Assembly (NCBI GenBank): GCA_905200565.1
Contig: CAJKKX010000010.1
Coordinates: 1-17,153, forward strand
Direction of reading: 5' to 3'
Length of the DNA stretch: 17,153 nucleotides
DNA from: an uncultured Lachnospiraceae bacterium
GTDB lineage: Bacteria > Bacillota_A > Clostridia > Lachnospirales > Lachnospiraceae
Part shown: piece by piece, positions 7,655 to 15,971 of the stretch
Numbering within the stretch: the stretch's first letter is position 1
How the letters are laid out: every line of letters starts with the position of its first letter
Notes under the pieces: generated by a model
What the model was told of the DNA's origin: nothing
Seen by the model: the letters and a program-made list of their open reading frames with translations, nothing else
Database searches by the model: none
Position numbers and translations under genes: made by a program

Positions 7655-9626
7655 TTTTTTCTATGAAAAACTGGCGCTGAACAATATGAAGAAAAACGCA
7701 CAGACCTATATTCCATATCTTTTGACCTGTATGGGTACGATTATGATGTACTATATCATCCGCGGGCTTTCTATGAATGAGAGTATGAACAATATGAGAG
7801 GCGGCGGCTCGATCCAGTCAATCATGGATTTTGGAAGCTGGATTATCGGAATCTTCGCAGTCATTTTCCTGTTTTATACAAACAGCTTTCTGATTAAACG
7901 CCGGAAGAAGGAATTTGGCCTGTATAATATCCTGGGCATGGAAAAACGCCATCTGGGCAGGGTCGTTCTGTGGGAGAGTATCTTTGCCTTTCTTTTAAGC
8001 ATGGCAATGGGGCTTGGTTTTGGAGTGCTGTTTTCCAAGCTGGTCTACCTGGGCGTGGAACGGGTGTTACGGCTTTCTATGGCATTGAAATTTGAGGTGG
8101 CGCCGCGGGCGATGGCAGAGGCAATGGTTCTGTTTGGAGTGATTTTTGCAGTGAATCTTCTAAATACTCTGCGACAGATTCATATGGCAAATCCGGTAGA
8201 GCTTTTAAAGGGCGGAAATGTCGGAGAGAAGGAGCCAAAGACGAAATGGGTCATGACCGTTGCGGGATTTGTATTTCTGGGAATCGGTTATTATATGGCG
8301 GCTACGGTAGAAGATCCGGTGGATGCGCTGGAGCTGTTTTTCCTGGCGGTGATTCTGGTTATCATCGCAACCTATCTTTTGTTTACGGCCGGAAGCATCG
8401 CAATCCTGAAGCTTATGCGCCGGAAGAAGAAATTTTATTATCAGACAAATCATTTTATCACGGTTTCCGGCATGATGTACCGGATGAAGCAGAATGCGGC
8501 GGGACTGGCAAGCATCTGCGTGCTGTCTACCGGGGTGCTGATTTTGATTTCTACAACTGTCTGTGTGTATCTGGGAACGGAGGATTCGCTTCGGGTGCGT
8601 TATCCGAGAAATGTCTGTTTTGATATGAAGATGGCGACGGAGGAGACGACAGAGAAGGTAGAAGAAATCAAAGAAAAGGCGCTGGCAGCATATCATGCGG
8701 AGCCGATTGATGAAGTGGCCTATTTTTTGAAGTACTATTTTACTCTGAAATCGGGAAATCAGTTTGTACCTTCCGATGGAAGTTCGACGAATCTTTCAGA
8801 TTATGCCGACGTGGAGTGTATCACTCTGGAGGATTATAACCGCCTGAGCGGCAGGAATGTTACGTTAGAGGAAAAGGAAGTGCTCGTCTATCCGGTTTCC
8901 GGGGAGATGGAAGAGAAAGAAATCCGTTTTGGAGATGTGGATTTTCAGATAAAGGAGGTTTTAGAGGACTTCCCGATACCGGGAGAAAGGCTGGGAAGCA
9001 CGGTGGATACGTTTTATCTGGTTCTGGCGGATAAATCTGTATCAGGAAAGATTTCCGGCGCTTTGCAGGGGGGCACCTCAGAGGATACGCCGATGTGGAA
9101 CTATTACTGCGGATTTGATCTGGATATGGAACCGGAGGAGCAGCTTCAGGTCTGGGAAGAGCTGAATCGGGAACTACAGGCCGCAGATCTGGACGGGTCT
9201 GTGAGGAGCGTGGCGGAGGCGCGCAGCAGCTTTTATGGCACGAACGGGGGACTTTTGTTTCTGGGAATCTTCCTGGGATTTCTCTTCCTCATGGCGACCA
9301 TTCTGATCATCTATTATAAGCAGATATCCGAGGGGTACGAGGACAGAGAGCGGTATCAGATCATGCAGAAGGTAGGCATGAGCCGTATGGAGGTGAAGAA
9401 AACAATACGGAGCCAGGTGCTGACGGTATTCTACCTGCCGTTAATCATGGCAGGAATCCATATTTTGGCTGCTTTTCATATGATCCGGCAGATTCTCCTT
9501 CTGATGGGACTTCTCAATGTACAGCTTTTTGTGCTGTGTACCATTGGCTCGATCATCCTGTTTGCTCTTTTGTACTGTATCGTGTATGGCAGGACGGCTA
9601 AGACCTATTATAAGATTATAAGCTGA
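7647..9626 (+). CDS. BceB-like FtsX-family ABC transporter permease
   Basis: This is a 659-aa permease of typical BceB length. The pattern of hydrophobic segments fits the ten-helix BceB plan: one near residues 20-38, a FtsX-like core block (about 60-170), further helices to about 305, a large hydrophilic extracellular domain (about 310-515), and three C-terminal helices starting with LLFLGIFLGFLFL. The large external domain is the diagnostic BceB feature and is thought to determine peptide specificity and signalling to the kinase. The ATG at 7647 is preferred to the in-frame GTGs at 7635/7638 because the GGTGG stretch then serves as ribosome binding site. Its 3' end overlaps by 11 nt the 3' end of the convergent kinase gene. 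Confidence 0.93.
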   Translation: MNNFFYEKLALNNMKKNAQTYIPYLLTCMGTIMMYYIIRGLSMNESMNNMRGGGSIQSIMDFGSWIIGIFAVIFLFYTNSFLIKRRKKEFGLYNILGMEKRHLGRVVLWESIFAFLLSMAMGLGFGVLFSKLVYLGVERVLRLSMALKFEVAPRAMAEAMVLFGVIFAVNLLNTLRQIHMANPVELLKGGNVGEKEPKTKWVMTVAGFVFLGIGYYMAATVEDPVDALELFFLAVILVIIATYLLFTAGSIAILKLMRRKKKFYYQTNHFITVSGMMYRMKQNAAGLASICVLSTGVLILISTTVCVYLGTEDSLRVRYPRNVCFDMKMATEETTEKVEEIKEKALAAYHAEPIDEVAYFLKYYFTLKSGNQFVPSDGSSTNLSDYADVECITLEDYNRLSGRNVTLEEKEVLVYPVSGEMEEKEIRFGDVDFQIKEVLEDFPIPGERLGSTVDTFYLVLADKSVSGKISGALQGGTSEDTPMWNYYCGFDLDMEPEEQLQVWEELNRELQAADLDGSVRSVAEARSSFYGTNGGLLFLGIFLGFLFLMATILIIYYKQISEGYEDRERYQIMQKVGMSRMEVKKTIRSQVLTVFYLPLIMAGIHILAAFHMIRQILLLMGLLNVQLFVLCTIGSIILFALLYCIVYGRTAKTYYKIIS

Positions 9627-10914
9627 GAGAAGGCAACGAAATGACAAAGGAGGCGCCGCCTCCGGGAGTGTCCTCGATCTGAATTTTTCCTCCGTGCAGA
9701 CGGATGATTTCTCCGGCGATGCAGAGTCCAAGACCAAAGTGTTCCTTATCCCGGCGGGAGGCGTCGGTGCGGTAGAAGCGTTCAAAGACCAGCGGCTTTT
9801 CACAGTCTGCGATACCGGGGCCATTATCAGAGACGCGCAGCAGAAACCGGGTTTTCTCCCGGAGAAGGGAGAGCCGGATGCTTCCGCCGGAGGGGGTGTA
9901 GCTTAAGGCATTGTCCAGAAGGATCGAGAGCACCTGGGCGATACGTTCTCCATCACAGATGCAGGGGGGCAGTTCTTCTTCGGGCAGCATGGCAGAGAGG
10001 GAAATCCCTTTCTGCCATGCTGCCGTTTCGAATTTTTCGCAGGTTTGAAGTACCAGGGTGTCCAGTTCGACCGAAGAAGGATGAATGCTCCAGGAGCCAT
10101 TGTCAGCGCCTGCGAGGGTGAGCATATCTCCGATGAGACGGGACATCCGTTCACCTTCGGACTGGATGGTACGAAAGAAAGCTTCGGAGTCTTCTTTTTT
10201 TGCAATTTTCATGGCTGACAGGCTGTTTAAGATCACAGTCAGAGGAGAACGCAGTTCATGAGAAGCGGAAGCAATAAACTGCATCTGCCGCTTCCGGTTT
10301 TCACGCAGAGGGCGAATCATCCGTCCGGTGAAGAACCAGGAAAAAATGGAGAGCAGGAGGATGGCTCCCAGATCAATGAAAAAGAACAGCATGCGCTGCC
10401 TGAAAAAAGCCTCATGCTCGGCATCCAGATCGTGCAGGAATATGGCAGAGAGTACGCCGCCTTTTCGGGACAGAAGGGCGGCGGAAACATAATAATCCTT
10501 TCCATCGGAAGCCTTCATGGGAAATTCTACATGGCGCGTCAGGATGTTCCAACTCTCATCCGCATCAAGATTCAACCCATAGCTTTTTTTCGCTGTTTCC
10601 ATAGCCTGCCTGCGCGCTTCGTTTATAGCAGAATCCTGTTTCATGGTATTGAAAAAAAGGGGCTGTCCATTGTCGTAAAGGAAAAGATCAAGATTGTTGG
10701 AAGCTTTCATCTGAAGAAGCCACTCATGGGAGATGGTCGTCTGGTTTTCCAGGTGGCTTAACAGGGAGCTGACCGTGTTCTGGAAAACCATGTAGCTGTT
10801 CTGTGCGGCGCCCTGTTCGGAAATATAGAGACAGATACAGGAAAGCCCCACCAGAATCAGGCTGGTGATGAGAGCGCAGAAAAGCGTCATTTGTAAATGC
10901 AGTTTCTGAAACAT
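9616..10914 (-). CDS. Classical membrane sensor histidine kinase
   Basis: This is a 432-aa sensor kinase. A first transmembrane helix (about 9-31) and a second one (about 176-197) flank an extracytoplasmic sensor domain of about 140 residues. The cytoplasmic part has the dimerisation/phosphoacceptor motif SASHELRSPL (His219), N-box ILLDNALSYTPSGG (Asn335), G1 box VSDNGPGIAD (361-370), F-box FERFYRTD and G2 box GLGLCIAGEIIRLHGG. It is the second gene of a minus-strand operon, 23 nt after the regulator, with an AGGAGG Shine-Dalgarno. Its stop lies inside the 3' end of the BceB-like gene. The external domain does not resemble a named sensor that I recognise, so the ligand is unknown; a sugar or an envelope stress are both possible given the divergent operon. 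Confidence 0.93.
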   Translation of the reverse strand: MFQKLHLQMTLFCALITSLILVGLSCICLYISEQGAAQNSYMVFQNTVSSLLSHLENQTTISHEWLLQMKASNNLDLFLYDNGQPLFFNTMKQDSAINEARRQAMETAKKSYGLNLDADESWNILTRHVEFPMKASDGKDYYVSAALLSRKGGVLSAIFLHDLDAEHEAFFRQRMLFFFIDLGAILLLSIFSWFFTGRMIRPLRENRKRQMQFIASASHELRSPLTVILNSLSAMKIAKKEDSEAFFRTIQSEGERMSRLIGDMLTLAGADNGSWSIHPSSVELDTLVLQTCEKFETAAWQKGISLSAMLPEEELPPCICDGERIAQVLSILLDNALSYTPSGGSIRLSLLREKTRFLLRVSDNGPGIADCEKPLVFERFYRTDASRRDKEHFGLGLCIAGEIIRLHGGKIQIEDTPGGGASFVISLPSLSL

Positions 10915-10937
10915 AAAGTCCTCCTGACTGAAAATAC

Positions 10938-11633
10938 TTAGGTAAGCTGCGAGGGAGCGCCGGTATCCTCCAGACGGTAACCGATGCTGCGTACGGTTCG
11001 AAGAGAAAGACGGCTGTTCATAGCATTCAGCCTTCGGCGCAGGAAATGAATGTAATTATCCAGGTTGCCGTCTTCTACGGCGGAATCAGGGCCCCATACA
11101 CGGGAAAGGATGGCATTTCGCGGCAGAATCTGCCCTCCATTTCGAAGAAACAGTTCCAGAAGTTCTCCTTCCCGTCTGGACAGGGAGCATTCTGCCGTCT
11201 GACAGGTCATTTTGCGAAGGGACGGATCATAGGATACGTCCCCGAAGCGCAGATTTTGTCTGTCCTCCCATTGCCTGGGTCTGCGGAGAATACAGCGGAT
11301 TCTTGCCATAAGCTCCTGAAAGTCAAAGGGCTTTACGATGTAATCGTCCGCGCCGCAGTCCAGTCCGGCGATTCGGTCGCCAAGTTCCCCCAGTGCGGCA
11401 AGCAGGATTACGGGCGTGGAAATATTCTGCTTTCTTGCCGCATGGAGAACGGCCAGGCCATCCATGCCAGGAAGCATCCGGTCCAGAAGAATCAGGTCGT
11501 GGGCTTCCTGCCTGATAAAAAGAAGGGCGTCCCCGCCGTCATAGCACACGTCCACTTCAAAGCCTTCCGCTTTCAACTGAAAAGAAAGGGAGCGGCACAG
11601 TTCTTTATTATCTTCGATCATCAAAATTCTCAA
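10938..11633 (-). CDS. OmpR-family response regulator with atypical receiver switch residue
   Basis: This 231-aa regulator has a receiver domain with acidic pocket EDN (7-9), phosphoacceptor Asp51 in LILLDRMLPGMDG and Lys101 in YIVKPF. A C-terminal winged helix contains SLSRREGELLELFL, VEDGNLDNYIHFLRRRL and the wing RTVRSIGYRLE. The conserved Thr/Ser switch position, normally LTA, is Ala79 here (LLAAL). The chosen start is the TTG at 11633, which is 9 nt from the AGAAAGGA Shine-Dalgarno (11643-11650) and gives the usual N-terminus MRILMIEDN. A TTG at 11642 would be too close to that site. It is transcribed with the downstream kinase and probably autoregulates through the TAGAGA repeats at 11674-11690. 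Confidence 0.93.
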   Translation of the reverse strand: MRILMIEDNKELCRSLSFQLKAEGFEVDVCYDGGDALLFIRQEAHDLILLDRMLPGMDGLAVLHAARKQNISTPVILLAALGELGDRIAGLDCGADDYIVKPFDFQELMARIRCILRRPRQWEDRQNLRFGDVSYDPSLRKMTCQTAECSLSRREGELLELFLRNGGQILPRNAILSRVWGPDSAVEDGNLDNYIHFLRRRLNAMNSRLSLRTVRSIGYRLEDTGAPSQLT

Positions 11634-11658
11634 GTGAATCAATCCTTTCTTACTATAG

Positions 11659-11690
11659 AATATAGCACAAGTATCTCTAAAGAATCTCTA
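11659..11690 (-). promoter_or_regulatory. Autoregulatory promoter/operator of the minus-strand two-component operon
   Basis: Read on the minus strand, two TAGAGA direct repeats (11685-11690 and 11674-11679) have an 11-bp period. Nine nt later comes TATATT (11659-11664), a good -10 extended by an upstream TG. Tandem repeats with 10-11 bp spacing overlapping the -35 region are typical of OmpR-family activators. Confidence 0.65.
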
Positions 11691-11744
11691 AAAATCCACA
11701 TCATTCCCCCTGGAAACGTGAATCTTTTGTGTCTTTTTTTAATT

Positions 11745-11776
11745 TAGAGAAAAAATAGAGAAACACATGATATGGT
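11745..11776 (+). promoter_or_regulatory. Promoter/operator of the lipoprotein-permease-adaptor operon
   Basis: Two TAGAGA direct repeats (11745-11750 and 11756-11761) have an 11-bp period and are followed 9 nt later by TATGGT (11771-11776), a weak -10 extended by an upstream TG. The geometry exactly mirrors that of the minus-strand promoter, so the same regulator probably acts at both. The initiation site would be near 11783, about 25 nt before the ATG. Confidence 0.65.
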
Positions 11777-11807
11777 GGAGACAGAAAACAAAATAAGGAG
11801 GATACCT

Positions 11808-14219
11808 ATGAAAAACAGAAAAAGAGCGCTGTCCGTTTTTCTGGCGGCAGCGCTGGCAGTAACGGCTCTTGGCGGCTGTTCCGCAAAAGACGGAAGCGTG
11901 GGGGAAAGCATTGGCACGTCCGGCGGGCAGGCGATGGGAAGATATCTGGAGGAGGAAATGCCCCTGCCGGAAGAAATGGTGCAGGCGCTGGATGTGGCCG
12001 TACTTCAGGATGGAACGATACGGATTTTTGGATGCGATGCAGACATGAATTACGGGGTATGGGACTTAGCGGACGAAGGAGGCGCCTGGGAGAAGAAAGG
12101 GGAGCTTGGAAAAGACATCACGGGGGAGGATATCTACCTGATGGACGCCGTCCTGTCACCTGCCGGAGAGGCTTTTATGCTCGGATATAAAGGAGAGACC
12201 CAGGGATACTTTTATATGACAGGCCAGTTTCAGTTCCAGGAGGTCAGTCTGGAGCTGGAGGAGATGGATAAAGACCTTTCATCGGGAGGAGTTCTGGCAG
12301 GAACTTCCGGTGCGGCAGACGTTGATCTGGGGACGGAAGCGGAAAAGGAAGAGACAGAAGGCGCAGAATCCGAAGATGGGGAGGAATCCGGTTTTACAGG
12401 TTATGAGATGGACATGAAGAACGGTTTGTCAAGCGTACGGTATGCACCGGACGGGACATTGTTCGGGAACGATTACAATGGAAAACTGTATCAGATCAAT
12501 CCTTCCACGGGGACGCTTGAGAAAGAAGTTTTATCGGGTGTGGACAGTTTTGAGATTGCCGGAAATACGCTGATTGTCGGAGTAGATGGAAATACAGCGC
12601 TGTATGATGCGCAGACAGGAGAAGCTGCGCCGCAGGATCAGATATTGCTGGATGCGGTGAAACAGGCGGGAGGAATCGAGAGCTTCAATACATCCAGCAA
12701 ACAGATTGTGTTTGCCGATGGATTGGAGGATAACTGCTTTTATTATTGCAGCAGCAGCGGTATTTACCGCCATATTTCAGGCGGTTCTGTGAATGAGCAG
12801 ATCATAGATGGAAACCTGAATTCTCTGGGAAGTCCGGATACGGGGCTGGTGGCGGTGGCGGCGCTGGAAGGCGGTTCGTTTTTGGCGCTGGCAAACGAGT
12901 TAACGGGAAATGGAGGCAGTAAGCTTCTGAAATATACATGGTCGGAGAATACGCCGAGCAAGCCCAGCAAGGAGTTAAAGCTGTATGCCCTCCGTGATAA
13001 TACGGACATACGTCAGGCGATTTCCCTGTTCCAGAAAGAAAATACCGATTACTGCGTGAACTTCCAGATCGGAATCAGCGGCGAGGATGGAACTACGGTG
13101 TCTGATGCTCTTAAGACGCTGAATGCCGATATCATGGCCGGCAAGGGCCCGGATATTCTGGTGCTGGATGGACTGCCTGTCGCATCCTATATGGAGAAGG
13201 GATTGCTTACCGATTTGTCAGATATACTGGAGGAATTGAAGGCAGGGGACGGATGTTTTGAAAATGTTGCGGAAACTTATCGGAAGGAAAGCGGACTTTA
13301 TGCGATTCCTTCGCGTTTTAGTATGCCGGCGATAGAGGGAAATGCAGAGCTGATAGAAGCTTCTTCTGATATGAGGGCGTTTGCGGATAAAGTGGAGGAA
13401 TTACGAAAAAAAGAGAAAGATGTGGAAGCGATTGTAAATACGGCTTCGCCGGAATTGACCGCAGAGAGATTCTATCAGGCTTATTCGCCCGCCCTGCTGA
13501 ATGAGGACGGCAGTTTAAACCAGGAAAAGGTAAAAGAATTTTATACACAGCTTAAGAGAATCTTTGATACAGGAAACTATCCGGAAGAAAAGATAGAAAA
13601 TGTAGTTTATACGATAGGGAGTATGGGAGTCGGCACATGGGATGGAATAGATATGGACAGCATGGAGGTTGTCGGAGGAAACCTGAAAGCGGCTGCCGGG
13701 TCGCTGGGGTCTGTTTCAGGCTTCAACCAGATGCTTGCAGTTAAGAAGAAGATGAACGGGGAATACGGACTGTGGAGCCTGGCAGGGAAGAAGGTTTACT
13801 GCCCGCAGACAATCTTTGGCGTCAGCAGCAAAAGCGCCATGACAGAGGACGCGAAGAAATTCGTAAGCTATGTGTTCCGAAAGGAGTCCCAGAAGCTGGA
13901 CCAGGGAGGAGGTTTCCCGATCAACCGGAAAGCCTTTGACGCGGCGACCATAGAAGTGAAAGATGCGCCGGAGACATCCCTCTGTGTCGGCGATTCAGGG
14001 ACGGGAATGTTTGAGGAGCTGACGATTTCGTGGCCGGAGAAAGCGGATTTTGACGCCCTGCGCGAAAAGATAGAATCTCTGGATACACCTGTCCTTATGG
14101 ACGATGTCATCAAAGAGGCCGTCATCGAGCAGGCAGTGAAATATCTGAAAGAGGAGTGCAGCGTGGAGGAGGCTGTCACGGCTCTTGTACAGAAGGTCAA
14201 TCTGTATCTGGCAGAATAG
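11808..14219 (+). CDS. Large lipoprotein: propeller-like N-terminal domain fused to a family-1 extracellular solute-binding domain
   Basis: This is an 803-aa membrane-anchored lipoprotein with signal peptide and lipobox LGGC (lipidated Cys24). Residues about 45-385 are not part of the normal binding-protein fold. They hold beta-rich segments such as YAPDGTLFGNDYNGKLYQI and VGVDGNTALYDAQTGE that look like WD40/PQQ-type propeller blades, broken by an acidic low-complexity linker (about 173-195). Residues about 388-803 resemble a sugar-type solute-binding protein (segments ALRDNTDIRQAISLFQKEN, MAGKGPDILVLDG, YMEKGLLTDLSDIL). Ordinary family-1 binding proteins are about 400-450 aa, so this one is roughly doubled. 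The ATG at 11808 has an AAGGAGG Shine-Dalgarno; an in-frame ATG at 11772 lies inside the promoter. Permease genes follow 9 nt later. The ligand is unknown; the propeller assignment is by eye. Confidence 0.85.
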   Translation: MKNRKRALSVFLAAALAVTALGGCSAKDGSVGESIGTSGGQAMGRYLEEEMPLPEEMVQALDVAVLQDGTIRIFGCDADMNYGVWDLADEGGAWEKKGELGKDITGEDIYLMDAVLSPAGEAFMLGYKGETQGYFYMTGQFQFQEVSLELEEMDKDLSSGGVLAGTSGAADVDLGTEAEKEETEGAESEDGEESGFTGYEMDMKNGLSSVRYAPDGTLFGNDYNGKLYQINPSTGTLEKEVLSGVDSFEIAGNTLIVGVDGNTALYDAQTGEAAPQDQILLDAVKQAGGIESFNTSSKQIVFADGLEDNCFYYCSSSGIYRHISGGSVNEQIIDGNLNSLGSPDTGLVAVAALEGGSFLALANELTGNGGSKLLKYTWSENTPSKPSKELKLYALRDNTDIRQAISLFQKENTDYCVNFQIGISGEDGTTVSDALKTLNADIMAGKGPDILVLDGLPVASYMEKGLLTDLSDILEELKAGDGCFENVAETYRKESGLYAIPSRFSMPAIEGNAELIEASSDMRAFADKVEELRKKEKDVEAIVNTASPELTAERFYQAYSPALLNEDGSLNQEKVKEFYTQLKRIFDTGNYPEEKIENVVYTIGSMGVGTWDGIDMDSMEVVGGNLKAAAGSLGSVSGFNQMLAVKKKMNGEYGLWSLAGKKVYCPQTIFGVSSKSAMTEDAKKFVSYVFRKESQKLDQGGGFPINRKAFDAATIEVKDAPETSLCVGDSGTGMFEELTISWPEKADFDALREKIESLDTPVLMDDVIKEAVIEQAVKYLKEECSVEEAVTALVQKVNLYLAE

Positions 14220-14228
14220 GCTGATCCT

Positions 14229-15092
14229 ATGAAGTTTGGAAAAAGGACATACAAAAAAGGAGAACGGGCGGGACTGCTGTTTATCCTGCCCAGCCTTCTG
14301 GGGACGGGGATTTTTCTTCTGCTTCCCCTGCTGGACGTGGCGCGCCGTTCCTTTTTGGAGGCGGTGAATGGAAAATGGGTGGGATTTGCCAATTATCAGG
14401 CGGTTTTTGAAAATCCTGCATTCCGGCTGGCAGGCATGAATACGATACGGTTTACAGTTTTTTGTATTCCACTCCTGCTGGTGTTGTCTTTGCTGATTGC
14501 CGTATTTCTGCATCGCCAGACAAAGCTTGGGAGTCTGCTCAAAAGCGCCTTTCTGGTTCCGATGGCGATTCCCACAGCTTCGGTGGTACTGCTGTGGAGA
14601 TTCGTGTTTCAGCCGCAGGGACTTCTGAATGGATGTCTGTCGCTGTTTTCGGTACAGGGGCAGGACTGGATGAATGCAGAGGGCGCTTTCGGGGTTCTGG
14701 TATTTAGTTACCTGTGGAAGAATCTTGGTTATGATATTGTACTCTGGATTGCGGGACTGTCGGGAATCTCTGAAAATATTTACGAAGCGGCCCGCGTGGA
14801 CGGCGCAGGAGAGCTGAAATGCTTCCTGTATATTACCCTGCCGAATCTTCTGCCGTCCTTGTATACCATCAGTGTACTGTCCCTGCTGAATTCGTTTAAG
14901 GTATTCCGGGAGGCATATCTGCTGGCGGGAGATTACCCGCATGAGAGCATCTATATGATGCAGCATTTGTTTAACAACTGGTTCCGCGATCTGGATCTGG
15001 ATAAAATGGCTGCCGCCGCAGTTGTCAATGGAATGATTATTTTTCTTTTGATTCTCTTTCTGCGGCGGGCATGGGATAAGGGGGAAACATGA
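14229..15092 (+). CDS. CUT1-type sugar ABC transporter permease (MalF/UgpA-like)
   Basis: This 287-aa integral membrane permease has about six helices, beginning with GLLFILPSLLGTGIFLLLPL (15-34). The cytoplasmic EAA loop, which contacts the ATPase, is EAARVDGAGELKCFLYITLP (186-205), with the conserved DGAG and LP elements. It pairs with the next gene, which it overlaps by 4 nt (ATGA), and with the large binding lipoprotein upstream. Unlike MalF of enteric bacteria it has no large periplasmic loop, which is usual in Firmicutes. No ATPase gene is present in the window; many Firmicutes CUT1 importers share a general MsmX-like ATPase encoded elsewhere. Confidence 0.94.
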   Translation: MKFGKRTYKKGERAGLLFILPSLLGTGIFLLLPLLDVARRSFLEAVNGKWVGFANYQAVFENPAFRLAGMNTIRFTVFCIPLLLVLSLLIAVFLHRQTKLGSLLKSAFLVPMAIPTASVVLLWRFVFQPQGLLNGCLSLFSVQGQDWMNAEGAFGVLVFSYLWKNLGYDIVLWIAGLSGISENIYEAARVDGAGELKCFLYITLPNLLPSLYTISVLSLLNSFKVFREAYLLAGDYPHESIYMMQHLFNNWFRDLDLDKMAAAAVVNGMIIFLLILFLRRAWDKGET

Positions 15093-15952
15093 AACAGAGA
15101 AAGAAGGTGTTCCTGGTAAGAGGAGCAGGTCTGGCCGTGCTGCTTTTTATGGCTGCTGCCGCCTGTTTTCCGGTTTTCTTTCTGCTCTCCGGCTCTTTAA
15201 TGAGCGGCGATGAGCTGAAAGAAAATCTGGCGCCTGTGCTGGCGGGCGGGGGAGGATATGTCAAATGGAGCTTTCTGCCCAGGTTCCCGACGCTGAAATC
15301 TTGGGTGAAGCTTCTGCTGGATACGCCGGAGGTGTTTGTCATGTTCTGGAATTCGGTAAAAATGACGGCGGCGATTTTAGGAGGGCAGCTTCTGGTCGGG
15401 GTTCCGGCAGCCTGGGGATTTGCGCGGTATTCGTTTCGGGGGAAGAAATTTCTGTTTCGTCTTTATATTATTCTGATGATGATGCCTTTTCAGGTTCTGA
15501 TGCTGTCGGAATATCTTCTGTTTGACAGGCTTCACATGCTGGATAGCCAGTTGGCGGTTGTAGTTCCGGCCGTATTCTCCACCTTTCCGGTCTTTCTGAT
15601 GTACCGGTTCTTTTGTCAGGTGCCGGAGGCCATCATCGAGTCGGCAAAGCTGGACGGAGCGGGGGATTTGCGTATTTTTTTGCATTTTGGGCTGCCGCTC
15701 GGTTCACCGGGCATCGTATCGGCTATGGTGCTGGGATTTCTGGAATACTGGAACCTGATTGAGCAGCCGCTTACATTTCTGAAAAACAAAGCGCTCTGGC
15801 CGATGTCTCTGTTCCTGCCGGACATTGATCTGTCACGGGCAGGCATGGCGTTTGCCACATCCGTGCTGGCGCTGATTCCGGCATTGTTCGTATTTCTGGG
15901 AGGAAAGGACTATCTGGAGCAGGGGATCGTGGCGGCGGCAGTCAAGGAATAA
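15089..15952 (+). CDS. CUT1-type sugar ABC transporter permease (MalG/UgpE-like)
   Basis: This 287-aa integral membrane permease is the partner of the preceding one. It has about six hydrophobic segments, the first at about 13-36. The EAA loop is ESAKLDGAGDLRIFLHFGLP (184-203), which aligns position by position with that of its partner. The MalG-type features are a short N-terminal cytoplasmic tail, a central NSVKMTAAILGGQLLVGVPAA block and WNLIEQPL near residue 240. Its start overlaps the stop of the previous permease (ATGA), so the two are translationally coupled. The adaptor gene follows 19 nt later. Sugar or glycoside uptake is the family expectation; the substrate is not determinable here. 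Confidence 0.94.
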   Translation: MKQRKKVFLVRGAGLAVLLFMAAAACFPVFFLLSGSLMSGDELKENLAPVLAGGGGYVKWSFLPRFPTLKSWVKLLLDTPEVFVMFWNSVKMTAAILGGQLLVGVPAAWGFARYSFRGKKFLFRLYIILMMMPFQVLMLSEYLLFDRLHMLDSQLAVVVPAVFSTFPVFLMYRFFCQVPEAIIESAKLDGAGDLRIFLHFGLPLGSPGIVSAMVLGFLEYWNLIEQPLTFLKNKALWPMSLFLPDIDLSRAGMAFATSVLALIPALFVFLGGKDYLEQGIVAAAVKE

Positions 15953-15971
15953 GGAAAGGAAGGGTGTTATC

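Noticed and set aside
9649..9663. Perfect hairpin GGAGGC-GCC-GCCTCC 22 nt after the permease stop, a possible terminator
   Set aside because: It lies inside the convergent kinase gene and encodes its conserved TPGGGAS segment near the C-terminus. There is no T-run on the plus strand, so a coding palindrome is the simpler explanation.
11772..11807. Upstream ATG for the large lipoprotein
   Set aside because: It overlaps the -10 element and would place 12 extra residues before a canonical lipoprotein signal peptide. The AAGGAGG site fits the ATG at 11808.
13995..14966. 323-aa open frame on the minus strand
   Set aside because: It is entirely antisense to the lipoprotein end and the first permease, with a His/Gln/Arg-rich composition and no recognisable domain. 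It is a shadow of real genes.
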